Of a DNA stretch of 23,905 nucleotides, positions 6,906-14,475 are shown one piece after another. Origin of the DNA: UBA4874 sp002399435 (GTDB lineage Bacteria > Bacillota > Clostridia > Caldicoprobacterales > DTU083); NCBI GenBank assembly GCA_036823195.1, contig DAISGI010000038.1, forward strand, positions 1 to 23,905, written 5' to 3'. The position numbers and the translations under genes were made by a program. How positions within the stretch are numbered: the stretch's first letter is position 1; each line of letters begins with the position of its first letter. The notes beneath the pieces were generated by a model. It was not told where the DNA came from. It searched no databases and saw only the letters and a program-made list of their open reading frames with translations.

Positions 6906-6925
6906 CGTAGTAACCGCGTAGTAAC
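6906..6925. repeat. Two 9-bp direct repeats one helical turn apart
   Basis: CGTAGTAAC occurs at 6906-6914 and 6917-6925, 11 bases apart, just beyond the tRNA terminator. Phased direct repeats near a tRNA end can be arm-type sites of integrases, but no integrase is present. Nothing else was seen between 6888 and 6999. Confidence 0.5.
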
Positions 6926-6999
6926 GTTAAGGCAAGAGCTCAATCGCAGGGTTAAAGCTTGTGGATATAAGCACCAGATTCTATCAGGATTCTTATTGA

Positions 7000-7770
7000 T
7001 TAGGCGGATAATTCTTTAATATATTTATCTCTGCCGCTCCATGGTATATGTCTAATGCCATATTCATCCAAGGCATGTATAACTTCTTTAGTGGGTTCTT
7101 TGTTCTCGTCGTTTATAAATGCATATAGTGCAGAGTATGGGCGTTGGTCCTTGATGTCTTCCCACGCAAAGATCATTGACTTTGCATAATCTATTCTGAT
7201 TTCATTTGCTGCCCGGATAATCCTTTCAGGCGCATCTTTATAATGCGGGATTACGAAATCGAAATTGTTTACCAATTTGCTTTTTCCGACGAACGAGGGG
7301 CTTTCGGTGTATCTGATATTATTTACGTCGAAAAAGTTCCGCACATCTTCCAGGAAAAAAGACTTCACATTGCTCTGACTTAGGGCGAACATATCGCTTA
7401 CCTTTATCATGCATTGCGTAAGCATATGTTTTTTTGCCGCATAATCACTGCTGTTCGCTTCAACATACATTTCATCATTGGCGTCTAATGAGACGCCATG
7501 GGAAGCCAGAATAGCATTAAGCGCATCTTCTCTTTTTTGGCTGCCTTTAAAGCTGAATCCGGAAAAAACCAATTCACCTATAGTTGCGCCATCATCTGTT
7601 ATTTTAAATGAGTTGTCTGCACCTTTTATAACATATACTTCAACGTGGTCATTATTTCTATCCAAAAAAGGAGTAGTAATCCTGAATACATTATTGCTTA
7701 TCTGCTTTTCTTGCATACTGCCTCTTATCCAATTTACATAAACATCGGTGAAAGAAAGATTGTTGTCCAC
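7000..7770 (-). CDS. DUF1828/DUF1829 domain protein of unknown function
   Basis: A 256-residue soluble protein. The N-terminal half (NVFRITTPFLDRNNDHVEVYVI, then FKITDDGATIGEL) is the DUF1828 pattern. The C-terminal half (FDFVIPHYKDAPERIIRAAN, then DYAKSMIFAWEDIKDQRP) is the DUF1829 pattern. Both are uncharacterised families scattered through bacteria and mobile elements. The start is a GTG with AAAGGAG nine bases before it, 24 bases after the stop of the DUF6978-like gene, so the two are cotranscribed. A link to defence or toxin-antitoxin biology is only a guess from the accessory setting. The DNA looks more AT-rich than the housekeeping neighbours. Confidence 0.75.
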   Translation of the reverse strand: MDNNLSFTDVYVNWIRGSMQEKQISNNVFRITTPFLDRNNDHVEVYVIKGADNSFKITDDGATIGELVFSGFSFKGSQKREDALNAILASHGVSLDANDEMYVEANSSDYAAKKHMLTQCMIKVSDMFALSQSNVKSFFLEDVRNFFDVNNIRYTESPSFVGKSKLVNNFDFVIPHYKDAPERIIRAANEIRIDYAKSMIFAWEDIKDQRPYSALYAFINDENKEPTKEVIHALDEYGIRHIPWSGRDKYIKELSA

Positions 7771-7794
7771 ACCTACTCACTCCTTTCTCATCGG

Positions 7795-8235
7795 CTACAT
7801 CACAATCTGATACTCACCATCTAACTCTATATTACAGTATAAACAAAAATCCGAGAAAACACTCGTAAAGTTTTCTTTATCCTTAAATAAGCGTGGGTCA
7901 AATCCCGCTAAATTATACGCCCAGGATAATCCATACCCTTCCCTGTAAGTATGTATATGATCTCTGCCAATATTGGAGCCATCTGGGTTGGTATGTGGAG
8001 GTCCGTTTATCTCAACCCTCACAAGAAGGATATTATTGCAATATCTTTCCTGCACCTTGGACTTCATTTCAATACGGCTTTTTCTGTCGACATCAACAGT
8101 AAATTCTGTCTTATTATCTTCCCCTATAATGCTAAATTGAACTCTCTGGCTGGCTGCGGGTATCGAACTTATATCTGTTTTAAACTTCTTCTTCATTTTC
8201 ATCAGGCTCTGGAAAGCTTCATCAGTAAGCTCCAT
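7795..8235 (-). CDS. DUF6978-like protein, partner of the DUF1828 gene
   Basis: A 146-residue soluble protein. An N-terminal helical part is followed by a beta-rich core: QRVQFSIIGEDNKTEFTVDVDR, then LLVRVEINGPPHTNPDG. A conspicuous GRDHIHTYREGYGLSWAY segment follows, and FTSVFSDFCLYCNIEL near the end. I believe it belongs to the DUF6978 family, known from similar small cassettes, but cannot confirm without a search. The H-I-H and R-E-G-Y residues look like a conserved, possibly catalytic or metal-binding, core (inference). The ATG follows AAGGGGGA at good spacing. It is the first gene of a two-gene operon with the DUF1828/1829 gene. No promoter was clear. Confidence 0.6.
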   Translation of the reverse strand: MELTDEAFQSLMKMKKKFKTDISSIPAASQRVQFSIIGEDNKTEFTVDVDRKSRIEMKSKVQERYCNNILLVRVEINGPPHTNPDGSNIGRDHIHTYREGYGLSWAYNLAGFDPRLFKDKENFTSVFSDFCLYCNIELDGEYQIVM

Positions 8236-8274
8236 GAAAAATCCCCCTTACAAATCCACTGGCCTCTCCGCAAT

Positions 8275-8445
8275 TCATCTTCCTTCTGCAAGGCCAACCA
8301 CTTTGCTGTATATTTTCATTTCAGCATTCTCGGTAATTTCAATCGGCGCATACCTCGGATTCAAAGATAAAGGCCTGCACTTTCCGTCTTTCAGGTAAAA
8401 CTTCTTGCAGACGTCCTCCCCATTTATTGTCGATCCCCGGATATG
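8275..8445 (-). pseudogene. C-terminal remnant of an S24/LexA-like repressor protease
   Basis: About 56 residues match the end of LexA and phage-repressor S24 domains: NGEDVCKKFYL, then LSLNPRYAPIEI, then MKIYSKVVGL. The second lysine-type position of the Ser-Lys dyad would lie in VCKKFY. The serine, the cleavage site and the DNA-binding domain are absent. The frame can be extended upstream to 8523, but that part overlaps the end of the neighbouring membrane-protein gene and is not homologous. It lies 40 bases upstream of the DUF6978-like gene on the same strand, so a SOS/phage-type repressor may once have belonged to this element. Confidence 0.65.
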
Positions 8446-8446
8446 T

Positions 8447-9057
8447 TTAACTAATCTTTTTTTCGACGCAGAGTAGACAGAGAGGATCAAAAATTTCATA
8501 GCCGAGCTGTATGGATTTATCAATGCCGTCCGCAGAAAATTTTAAGATCGTTCGACGATTATCAACTGTTTGGGTTTGAGTTTTAACCTTTTTCCGGCCA
8601 CCAACAATTGCGCCAACCGGCCCAGCTATTGCGCGCCAACCAATGCGCCACCAACTGACGTCCCACCACCGGAAACGTTGGACCGAGTTGTAAGTTGTCC
8701 GGTTGTCGTAAAGGCAAGGATGTTTTCCTTTGGTATGGAAATTTTGGTTAGATCCCCGTCTTTGACATGCGGTTTCGATTCGCAAAGGTAAAGTGTATTA
8801 GCGTCTATCCAGAACAACACAGGATTATTTAATTTGGTTTCATAACCTTGATAATACATTACCGCTTTATGATTGTCTGGGACTCCTTGCGCCCGCAAGT
8901 AAGCCCTTTCCATTTCTGTGCTTCTCCCAACAAGGAAAACGATCAGAAGGATGATTGCAAGAATGATCCCTATCGGCAGAGCAAAATTCAGCAATATTAA
9001 ATCAACAAAAACCCATAAAGCCCACGCAATAATAGACCATGTTTTATATTTCTTCAT
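8447..9057 (-). pseudogene. Membrane-anchored PH-like (short bacterial) protein, frameshifted
   Basis: The first frame (9057 to 8626) has an N-terminal lysine-rich start and two membrane segments (WSIIAWALWVFVDLILLNF, then IGIILAIILLIVFLVG). A beta-rich domain follows (VMYYQGYETKLNNPVLFWID, then ISIPKENILAFTT), ending SGGGTSVGGALVGAQ-stop. The next frame carries straight on with AIAGPVGAIVGGRKKVKTQTQ, then DNRRTILKFSADG, to a stop at 8447. The Gly/Ala-rich loop followed by GxRKK and an ERRT-like strand is one continuous family pattern, so a single-base loss near 8628-8636 broke the gene. Start ATG 9057 has AAAGGGGGG. It could be sequencing error rather than a real mutation. Confidence 0.7.
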
Positions 9058-9119
9058 GATAAGCCCCCCTTTATTTACTATAATATTATCATCCTTTGGA
9101 GTAAAAAGGAAGTGGTTTT

Positions 9120-9353
9120 ATGCCAAGTGAAAATGATCTTTCCGGTAAGGTTGTCTTCAATGAAGCAATCACAAAACTCGGTGGATTGAAAAACGAAATT
9201 GACCGCGACGCTCTCGCCATGCAGTTGTTTGGAAAATCAGCAATGAACCTCAATTCGCTGATCAAAGCAGGAGGGGCTGAGCTTAAAAAAATGGCCGACG
9301 AGGCCAAAAAGAACGGCGCGGTCATGAGTAACGATGCTGTTTTCGGGCTCGAT
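9120..9353 (+). pseudogene. Fragment of a phage tail tape-measure protein
   Basis: About 78 residues match the conserved stretch of tape-measure proteins: RDALAMQLFGKSAMNLNSLI, then KAGGAELKKMADEAKKNGAVMS. Whole proteins have many hundreds of residues. The match fades after NDAVFGLD, and the frame then runs into unrelated sequence to 9437. A GGAAG sits before the ATG at 9120, but a stop lies upstream and no other tail gene is near, so this is a prophage remnant. It is divergent from the frameshifted membrane gene. Confidence 0.7.
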
Positions 9354-9374
9354 ATTTTGGCGTGTTTCTGCAAC

Positions 9375-9623
9375 TTATTCCGCGCTTTGCTGACTACATA
9401 TTTGCTCAAGGGCAGTTATGCATTCTTCCGCTTGTAGATAGGCGAGGCCGACGTTATCTGTCTTTTTATTTAAAAATGGCACGTAAACAACTGGCTGATT
9501 CACATCCTTGACTGTTATCCTGACTGCTACGTTTGTGCAAATGTGCTTTTCCTTTCTTGATGCACATTTTTGGAAATTTACCGGTTGCATCTGTGGTTTC
9601 ACCAGTCCTACTCTGCTGTCCAA
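9375..9623 (-). CDS. Hypothetical small protein or gene fragment
   Basis: An 82-residue frame with a TTG start. Its composition is protein-like (NVAVRITVKDVNQPVVYVPF, then NVGLAYLQAEECITALEQIC), but I recognise no family. The frame is open a few codons above the TTG up to a TAA. A GGAG-ATTAAC-ATG lies just upstream, but that ATG is followed at once by TAA. Given the broken genes around it, it may be the tail of a lost phage gene. Convergent with the tape-measure fragment. Confidence 0.35.
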   Translation of the reverse strand: MDSRVGLVKPQMQPVNFQKCASRKEKHICTNVAVRITVKDVNQPVVYVPFLNKKTDNVGLAYLQAEECITALEQICSQQSAE

Positions 9624-9729
9624 GCGCTTAATGGTTACATGTTAATCTCCGCTTAGCAAAAGCGCTTCAATCCTTTCTTACTTACAAGGTTTAGCATGGG
9701 TAAAAATATTTTTATATGAAAAATAGAGC

Positions 9730-9758
9730 TGGACTCCAAAAAAGGACTGTGTTACTAT
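9730..9758 (+). promoter_or_regulatory. Possible promoter of the small gene at 9895
   Basis: TGGACT (9730-9735), 17 bases, TACTAT (9753-9758). Matches are moderate. The stretch 9624-9894 otherwise shows no gene; short frames in it end quickly. Confidence 0.35.
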
Positions 9759-9894
9759 ACACTTGAAGGGAAAGTGAAGGACAAGCCAATGAAAACCTAA
9801 ACCCGGAATTTGTGTCAAGCATTGCTTTACGAGGATAATGTGCTGGGGCGTTCTCTTAATGGCCGGATTAGATTTTTGGAGATGGTGAGATAAA

Positions 9895-10083
9895 ATGAAT
9901 TATAAAGAATTATTTTTAAAGATTGAAACTCCAGATGAATATATGGATTTCAAAAGAAAATATTCAGATGTTAGTTTTGATAACGACATGGCAAAACATT
10001 TACAGAATATAGCCCTTAAGTTTTCAGATGGGGAAAGGCCGGAGAATCATAGTGATCCGAGGAAAGCCTTTAAAAGGAAATAA
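9895..10083 (+). CDS. Hypothetical 62-residue protein
   Basis: A short charged protein (MNYKELFLKIETPDEYMDFK at the start, ending RKAFKRK) with predicted helices and no membrane segment or cysteine. I do not recognise it. GGAGATGGTGA lies before the ATG, and an inverted repeat with a T-rich tail follows the stop codon, so it looks like a complete small transcription unit. Codon use is AT-rich, like the rest of the accessory region. Confidence 0.55.
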   Translation: MNYKELFLKIETPDEYMDFKRKYSDVSFDNDMAKHLQNIALKFSDGERPENHSDPRKAFKRK

Positions 10084-10117
10084 GCACTTACTAAATAAAA
10101 ATAGCAGGTGCTTTTAT
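10082..10117 (+). terminator. Probable terminator after the 62-residue gene
   Basis: AAGCAC (10082-10087) pairs with GTGCTT (10108-10113), with a few more weak inner pairs, followed by TTTATT. It begins inside the stop codon. Confidence 0.5.
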
Positions 10118-10130
10118 TATGCTCGAATGC

Positions 10131-10376
10131 TTAATCACCCGAACCTATAGCTGCAGCGTCCCTTGCATCCGCATTCATGCAATCCACCGCCAAAGCAACG
10201 CAAAGTGCCGGCAGATCGTTCTCCGGACGCGGAATATCCAGCTCGTAGCTGTCTCCCCAGGTAAACCAATGCCTGGACATTCGCATCACGCATTCTGCTC
10301 CGTCTGTAACCTCATATTCATGTTCGAGGAAATTGCCGCTCATTGAAAACACTTTTTGCTTGATGTAGAGTTTCAT
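10131..10376 (-). pseudogene. LURP-one-related protein with a large internal deletion
   Basis: An 81-residue frame. The first 11 residues (MKLYIKQKVFS) are the typical N-terminus of bacterial LURP-one-related (Tubby-like fold) proteins. From GNFLEHEYEVTDG through RMSRHWFTWGDSYELDI and PALCVALAVDC it matches the C-terminal third of the same family. Complete members have about 160 residues, so the middle is missing and the reading frame was restored. The ATG at 10376 overlaps the TGA of the upstream GNAT gene (ATGA), so translation is coupled. Whether the short product folds is doubtful. The family's role in bacteria is unknown. Confidence 0.65.
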
Positions 10377-11335
10377 TTCCGTCCCTCTGCTATCCGTCCC
10401 TCTGCTTTCTTCATAAATCGGTCTGTTTCCACGATGAAGCGGCTATGGGTTCCGTGACCGATTTCTCCTGTATTGTCACGGGCAGTGACGGCAAATCCGA
10501 TTTTTCTTCCTGTCACCTCAGTGATCTCGGCTGTTGCAGTAATCTTTGCACCCCGGGGACTTGCTGCGGTATGTTCGATACAGATAGCTGTTCCTACGGA
10601 AGTCTGACCGGATTTTAGACAATCGGACAGGCATTTGCAGGAAGCCTGCTCCATGAGCGCCGTCAGGGCAGGTGTGGCAAGCACCGGCAGCGACCCGCTT
10701 TTCATCGAAGCAGCGGTGTCGGTATTGCCCACCATTTTGCTTACGCTGGCGGTTTTCCCAATCAGCGGGTGAGGCTTTTTCTGCGTCAGGTAGTCATCTG
10801 CAAGAATGGCATAGGTAGCAATGTCGCAGATCCCCTGATTGTTTCTGTCTGCCTTTCGCATGGTACCTTCGTAACGCATACCGGCTTTTTTCATCACATT
10901 TCCGGAATGGGGATTCCGTATGTCATGCCGGGAATCGATACGATTCACACCGACTTCCTCAAAGAAGAACCGGATCAATTCGGATAAGGCTTCTGAAGTA
11001 TAGCCATGATGCCACCAGGCTTTGCCGATGCAATAGCCAATATGAACGCTGTTCACCTTGTCGTCGTGATGAACGACGCTGATGCTGCCGATTGGTTCTT
11101 CAGAGGATTTTGGAACAATTGCCCAGCAATAAAAATCGGGATTTTCATAGGACTCAATCCAGTTTTTCAATACCCGTCTGGTTTCCGCAATATCTCCATG
11201 GGGGCTCCAAGTCAGATATTTTGTCACCTCCGGGTCATTCGCCCAATTGCGGAACATAGCCTGCGCATCGCTCATCGTGAACCGGCGCAGCAGCAACTGC
11301 TTCGTTTCGAGTTTGCACGTTCCTTTGCGTGTCAT
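10373..11335 (-). CDS. GNAT N-acetyltransferase fused to a FlK-like hotdog thioesterase
   Basis: A 320-residue two-domain protein. Residues 1-180 are a RimJ/RimL-type GNAT domain: LETKQLLLRRFTMSDAQAMF at the start, VHIGYCIGKAWWHHGYTSEA (acetyl-CoA-binding region), then NPHSGNVMKKAGMRYEGTMR. Residues from about 190 (PLIGKTASVSKMVGNTDTAA, then GSLPVLATPALTALMEQAS) to 310 (GHGTHSRFIV) match the FlK-type fluoroacetyl-CoA thioesterase family, a hotdog fold. The family core residues T, E and H appear as TPAL, ME-Q and H in the IGHGTH strand. Known chemistry: acetyl transfer to an amine, and hydrolysis of short acyl-CoA thioesters. The ATG follows AGGAGGGGAAGG. The stop overlaps the next start by ATGA. 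The substrate is unknown. Fusion by loss of a stop codon between two former genes is possible. Confidence 0.85.
   Translation of the reverse strand: MTRKGTCKLETKQLLLRRFTMSDAQAMFRNWANDPEVTKYLTWSPHGDIAETRRVLKNWIESYENPDFYCWAIVPKSSEEPIGSISVVHHDDKVNSVHIGYCIGKAWWHHGYTSEALSELIRFFFEEVGVNRIDSRHDIRNPHSGNVMKKAGMRYEGTMRKADRNNQGICDIATYAILADDYLTQKKPHPLIGKTASVSKMVGNTDTAASMKSGSLPVLATPALTALMEQASCKCLSDCLKSGQTSVGTAICIEHTAASPRGAKITATAEITEVTGRKIGFAVTARDNTGEIGHGTHSRFIVETDRFMKKAEGRIAEGRK
10378..10407. repeat. 15-bp tandem duplication at the end of the GNAT-thioesterase gene
   Basis: Units 10378-10392 and 10393-10407 are identical except for the last base. They encode the terminal EGRIAEGRK of the protein and sit next to the start of the coupled gene. 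Confidence 0.85.
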
Positions 11336-11420
11336 ATTATCCTTCCCCTCCTGGATATGTATTTATGGAATTAACAAGGCTTGTTGTTGGCATTTATTTT
11401 ATCACACGGAAATCGTCCTG

Positions 11421-11999
11421 TCATCCTTCATCTGACAGAACCGACAGAACGACCCGTCCGGCGCGCCGGGTCTGCTCCATATCAATGACCCGTTGATTGG
11501 AAGAGCCACGGAACAGCAGTTCATAACTCTTCTTTTCCTGTACAAACGGGCCGTCCACCAGAATATCCACGGCATTCAGCAGACTGCTCCAATCGGTATG
11601 AACCGCAGCACGGCGGAGAAGCTCCTCATAGGTATAGCCGCTGTAAACAAGGACGTTCCAATCCTTATTTTGCTTTTTCACTTGTCTGGCAAGCTCGGAA
11701 AAGGCAGCTGCCTGTAGAAAAGGTTCCCCGCCGCTGAACGTAATGCCGTCCAGCAGCGGGTTTTTCCCCATATCCCGGAGAACGGAGCCAATCTTCAAAC
11801 CGGATCCCCCCTCAAAGGATTGGGTCTGGGGATTGTGGCATCCCGGGCAGCGGTGCCTGCAGCCCTGGGCAAAGACCACATACCGGATTCCCGGACCGTC
11901 CACAATGGATTCCGGAATGACACCGGCTACCTGTAATGTGGTTGGCGGGATGATTGCCCGGATTGTTTTCACTGTATCCTTTGTAATTTCAGTTGACAT
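11421..11999 (-). CDS. nrdG: Anaerobic ribonucleotide reductase activating protein (radical SAM)
   Basis: A 192-residue radical SAM activase. The cluster motif is C47-RHR-C51-PG-C54 (CxxxCxxC), followed by HNP, with a GGEP-type SAM motif (TFSGGEPFLQ) near residue 90. It uses S-adenosylmethionine and a [4Fe-4S] cluster to place the glycyl radical on NrdD. I chose the ATG at 11999, which has GGGAG five bases before it. In-frame ATGs at 12011 and 12044 are possible, the last overlapping the end of nrdD. It lies 28 bases downstream of nrdD and is cotranscribed with it. An N-terminal stretch of about 20 residues before LQVAGVIPESIVDGPGIR is longer than in the shortest members. Confidence 0.95.
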   Translation of the reverse strand: MSTEITKDTVKTIRAIIPPTTLQVAGVIPESIVDGPGIRYVVFAQGCRHRCPGCHNPQTQSFEGGSGLKIGSVLRDMGKNPLLDGITFSGGEPFLQAAAFSELARQVKKQNKDWNVLVYSGYTYEELLRRAAVHTDWSSLLNAVDILVDGPFVQEKKSYELLFRGSSNQRVIDMEQTRRAGRVVLSVLSDEG

Positions 12000-12027
12000 A
12001 ATATCTCCCATCTCTTCTTCCGGTGGT

Positions 12028-14349
12028 TCAGAAACTACCGGCAAAATGCTTGACCCGATCTCTCACTTCCGCTTTCTTGGCATCATTGAAGTTATCCAGG
12101 GTTCCCACCAGATAGCCGGTGATCCTCCGGATCCGCTCAAATTTCACATCGCCTTCCTCCCTGCCGCAGGACGGGCAGGTGTCATTTATAATTCCCGTAA
12201 ACCCGCAAACCGGATCCCGATCCACCGGATGGTTTATGGATCCATAGCCCACTCCGGCTTCCTTCATGGCCCGGATAATCTTTTTAAAGGCGGGAAGATT
12301 TTTCAGGGGATCCCCGTCCAGCTCCACATAGGTGATGTGTCCGGCATTGGTAAGCTCGTGATACGGAGCCTCCAGACGAATTTTATCAAAGGCGCTGATT
12401 TCATAATAGACCGGGATATGGAAGCTGTTCGTATAATATTCCCGATCGGTGACTCCCGGTATGGAGCCATAGATTTTTCGGTCCATTTCTACAAAACGGC
12501 CGGACAGCCCTTCTGCAGGAGTCGCAAACAGGCTGAAGTTCAGCTGATGGTCTTTGCTCGCCTCGTCCATCCGTTTGCGCATATGACCGATCATACGGAG
12601 ACCGAGCTTCTGCGCTTCCTCTGATTCTCCATGATGTTTCCCGATCAGGGCTTTCAGACATTCGGCCAGCCCGATGAATCCCATGGAAAGGGTACCGTGC
12701 TTCAGAACATTCCGGACTTCATCTTCCGGCCCCAGCTTTTCTGAATCCAGCCAAACGCCTTGTCCCATCAGGAACGGAAAATTCTTTGCTTTTTTTCTTG
12801 CCTGGATCTCAAAGCGATCCAACAGCTGATCGATGACCAGATCGATGACTTTGTCCAGTTCTTCAAAGAAACCGTCAATGTCCTGCCTGTGCTTCAGTCC
12901 CAGTCTTGGAAGGTTTACCGAGGTAAAGCTCAGGTTTCCCCTTCCGTTGACAATTTCTCTGGAAGGATCATAAACATTGCTGATGACGCGGGTCCGGCAG
13001 CCCATATAGGCGATTTCTGTTTCAGGATGACCCGGCTTATAGTATTTCAGGTTATAGGGCGCATCCAGAAAAGAAAAATTCGGGAACAGCCTTTTTGCAC
13101 TGACCTTGCAGGCAAGCTGAAACAGATCGTAATTGGGATCTCCCGGGTTGTAGTTGACCCCTTCCTTCACCTTGAAGATATGGATGGGGAATATGGGAGT
13201 TTCCCCGTTTCCCAGACCAGCATCGGTGGCCAGCAGCACGTTTTTCATGACCATTCTCCCTTCCGGGGAGGTATCCGTCCCATAATTGAGGGAACTGAAA
13301 GGAACCTGTGCCCCTGCCCGGCTGTGCATGGTGTTCAGATTGTGGATCAGGGCCTCCATTGCCTGATAGGTATTCCGGTCCGTTTCCTTCTCCGCGTTTT
13401 TGGCCGCAAAGGACTGAATCCGCTGAACGGTCGATTCTTCCGGAACAATACGGCTCAGCACCTGCTTGCCGATATTTTGATAGTTTTCAACGTTCCCCAG
13501 AGTGGGAAGAAGATGATATTCCTTCTGGATAAAATCCCGTATGCTTTGGACCTGCCCGGCTGCGTTTTCCACATTGCCCAGGAGCTCCAGGGCCTTGGCG
13601 AGATTCTGAAAATAGAGCCGGGCATAGGTTTTGGCGACGCCGGGGGCCATATCATAATCAAAGTTCGGGATGCTCTGTCCGCCGTGCTGATCATTTTGAT
13701 TGGACTGAATGGCAATGCAGGCAAGGGCTGTATAGCTTTGGATGTCCTGCGGCTCCCGGAGATGTCCGTGGCCGGTGGCAAACCCGTGGTGGAACAGCTT
13801 CCTGATATCAATCTGGCAGCAGGTTGTGGTCAGAGTCAGGAAGTCCATGTCGTGAATGTGGATGTCGCCATTATTGTGCGCCTTGGAATGCTCCGGCTTC
13901 AATACGTACAAACTGTTGAACCGCTTTGCTCCTTCCGAACCGTATCTCAGCATGGTGCCCATAGCGGTGTCTCCGTTGATATTGGCATTTTCCCGTTTCA
14001 GGTTATTGTCCCTGGAATCCTGATAGGTCAGGCCTTCGTATGTCTTCATCAGCTGCGTATTCTTTTCCCGGATACGGGTGCGCTCTGCCCGGTAGAGGAT
14101 AAACTTCCTGGCCGTCCGTGCATGGCCGGCATCAATGAGTGCCTTTTCCACGGTGTCCTGGATTTCCTCCACGGAAGGAATCTTTTTTCTGCTGTGCTCC
14201 AGAGTTTCCGCCACCTGTTCCGCCAGGGACTCAGCAGTATGATAATCACTGCCTCCTGCGGCAACGGCTGCCTTGAAGATGGCATTGGTAATTCTCTCAA
14301 TATTGAACGGTACTTCCCTGCCGTCCCTTTTCCTTATCTTTGTGATCAC
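12028..14349 (-). CDS. nrdD: Anaerobic ribonucleoside-triphosphate reductase (class III)
   Basis: About 773 residues, normal for the family. The N-terminal ATP-cone (ITKIRKRDGREVPFNIERIT, to about residue 90) is the allosteric dATP/ATP switch. The catalytic barrel follows. The glycyl radical site is G745 in RITGYLVGT near the C-terminus. The C-terminal zinc site shows C715, C725 and C728; the fourth expected cysteine, in the usual CxxC, is replaced by aspartate (DPVCG). It reduces ribonucleoside triphosphates to deoxyribonucleotides without oxygen, usually with formate. I chose the GTG at 14349: AGGTAGG lies seven bases before it and the ATP-cone begins there. The frame is open to 14496, but that extension would read through the leader terminator. 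Operon with nrdG; regulated by the NrdR boxes and the riboswitch upstream. Confidence 0.96.
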   Translation of the reverse strand: MITKIRKRDGREVPFNIERITNAIFKAAVAAGGSDYHTAESLAEQVAETLEHSRKKIPSVEEIQDTVEKALIDAGHARTARKFILYRAERTRIREKNTQLMKTYEGLTYQDSRDNNLKRENANINGDTAMGTMLRYGSEGAKRFNSLYVLKPEHSKAHNNGDIHIHDMDFLTLTTTCCQIDIRKLFHHGFATGHGHLREPQDIQSYTALACIAIQSNQNDQHGGQSIPNFDYDMAPGVAKTYARLYFQNLAKALELLGNVENAAGQVQSIRDFIQKEYHLLPTLGNVENYQNIGKQVLSRIVPEESTVQRIQSFAAKNAEKETDRNTYQAMEALIHNLNTMHSRAGAQVPFSSLNYGTDTSPEGRMVMKNVLLATDAGLGNGETPIFPIHIFKVKEGVNYNPGDPNYDLFQLACKVSAKRLFPNFSFLDAPYNLKYYKPGHPETEIAYMGCRTRVISNVYDPSREIVNGRGNLSFTSVNLPRLGLKHRQDIDGFFEELDKVIDLVIDQLLDRFEIQARKKAKNFPFLMGQGVWLDSEKLGPEDEVRNVLKHGTLSMGFIGLAECLKALIGKHHGESEEAQKLGLRMIGHMRKRMDEASKDHQLNFSLFATPAEGLSGRFVEMDRKIYGSIPGVTDREYYTNSFHIPVYYEISAFDKIRLEAPYHELTNAGHITYVELDGDPLKNLPAFKKIIRAMKEAGVGYGSINHPVDRDPVCGFTGIINDTCPSCGREEGDVKFERIRRITGYLVGTLDNFNDAKKAEVRDRVKHFAGSF

Positions 14350-14442
14350 TTTGCATCCTACCTTTCTTTTCTTCCTTTTTTTCGGAACTCCTGACTTCTG
14401 CCTGGCAGAAAGCAAAAAAGGATGGTGATTGAGCGATTCTAT

Positions 14443-14475
14443 GTAAAACAAAAGCCTCGCGGAAATTGCGGAGGC
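14443..14475 (-). terminator. Leader terminator, probable riboswitch expression platform
   Basis: On the minus strand GCCTC-C-GC pairs with GC-GAGGC (14454-14475) and is followed by TTTTGTTTT. It lies between the cobalamin riboswitch and the nrdD start, where ligand-controlled termination would act. Confidence 0.65.

Noticed and set aside
8446..8523. Upstream part of the S24-like frame as its N-terminus
   Set aside because: It overlaps the end of the frameshifted membrane gene in another frame and has no similarity to S24 domains; only the part from 8445 down is homologous.
6829..10130. Integrative element with att sites at tRNA-Thr
   Set aside because: I found no second copy of the tRNA-Thr 3' end at the right border and no integrase, so only a scar can be claimed.
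12760..14394. Long plus-strand open frame opposite nrdD
   Set aside because: Antisense shadow of a complete nrdD gene with all motifs; no independent evidence.
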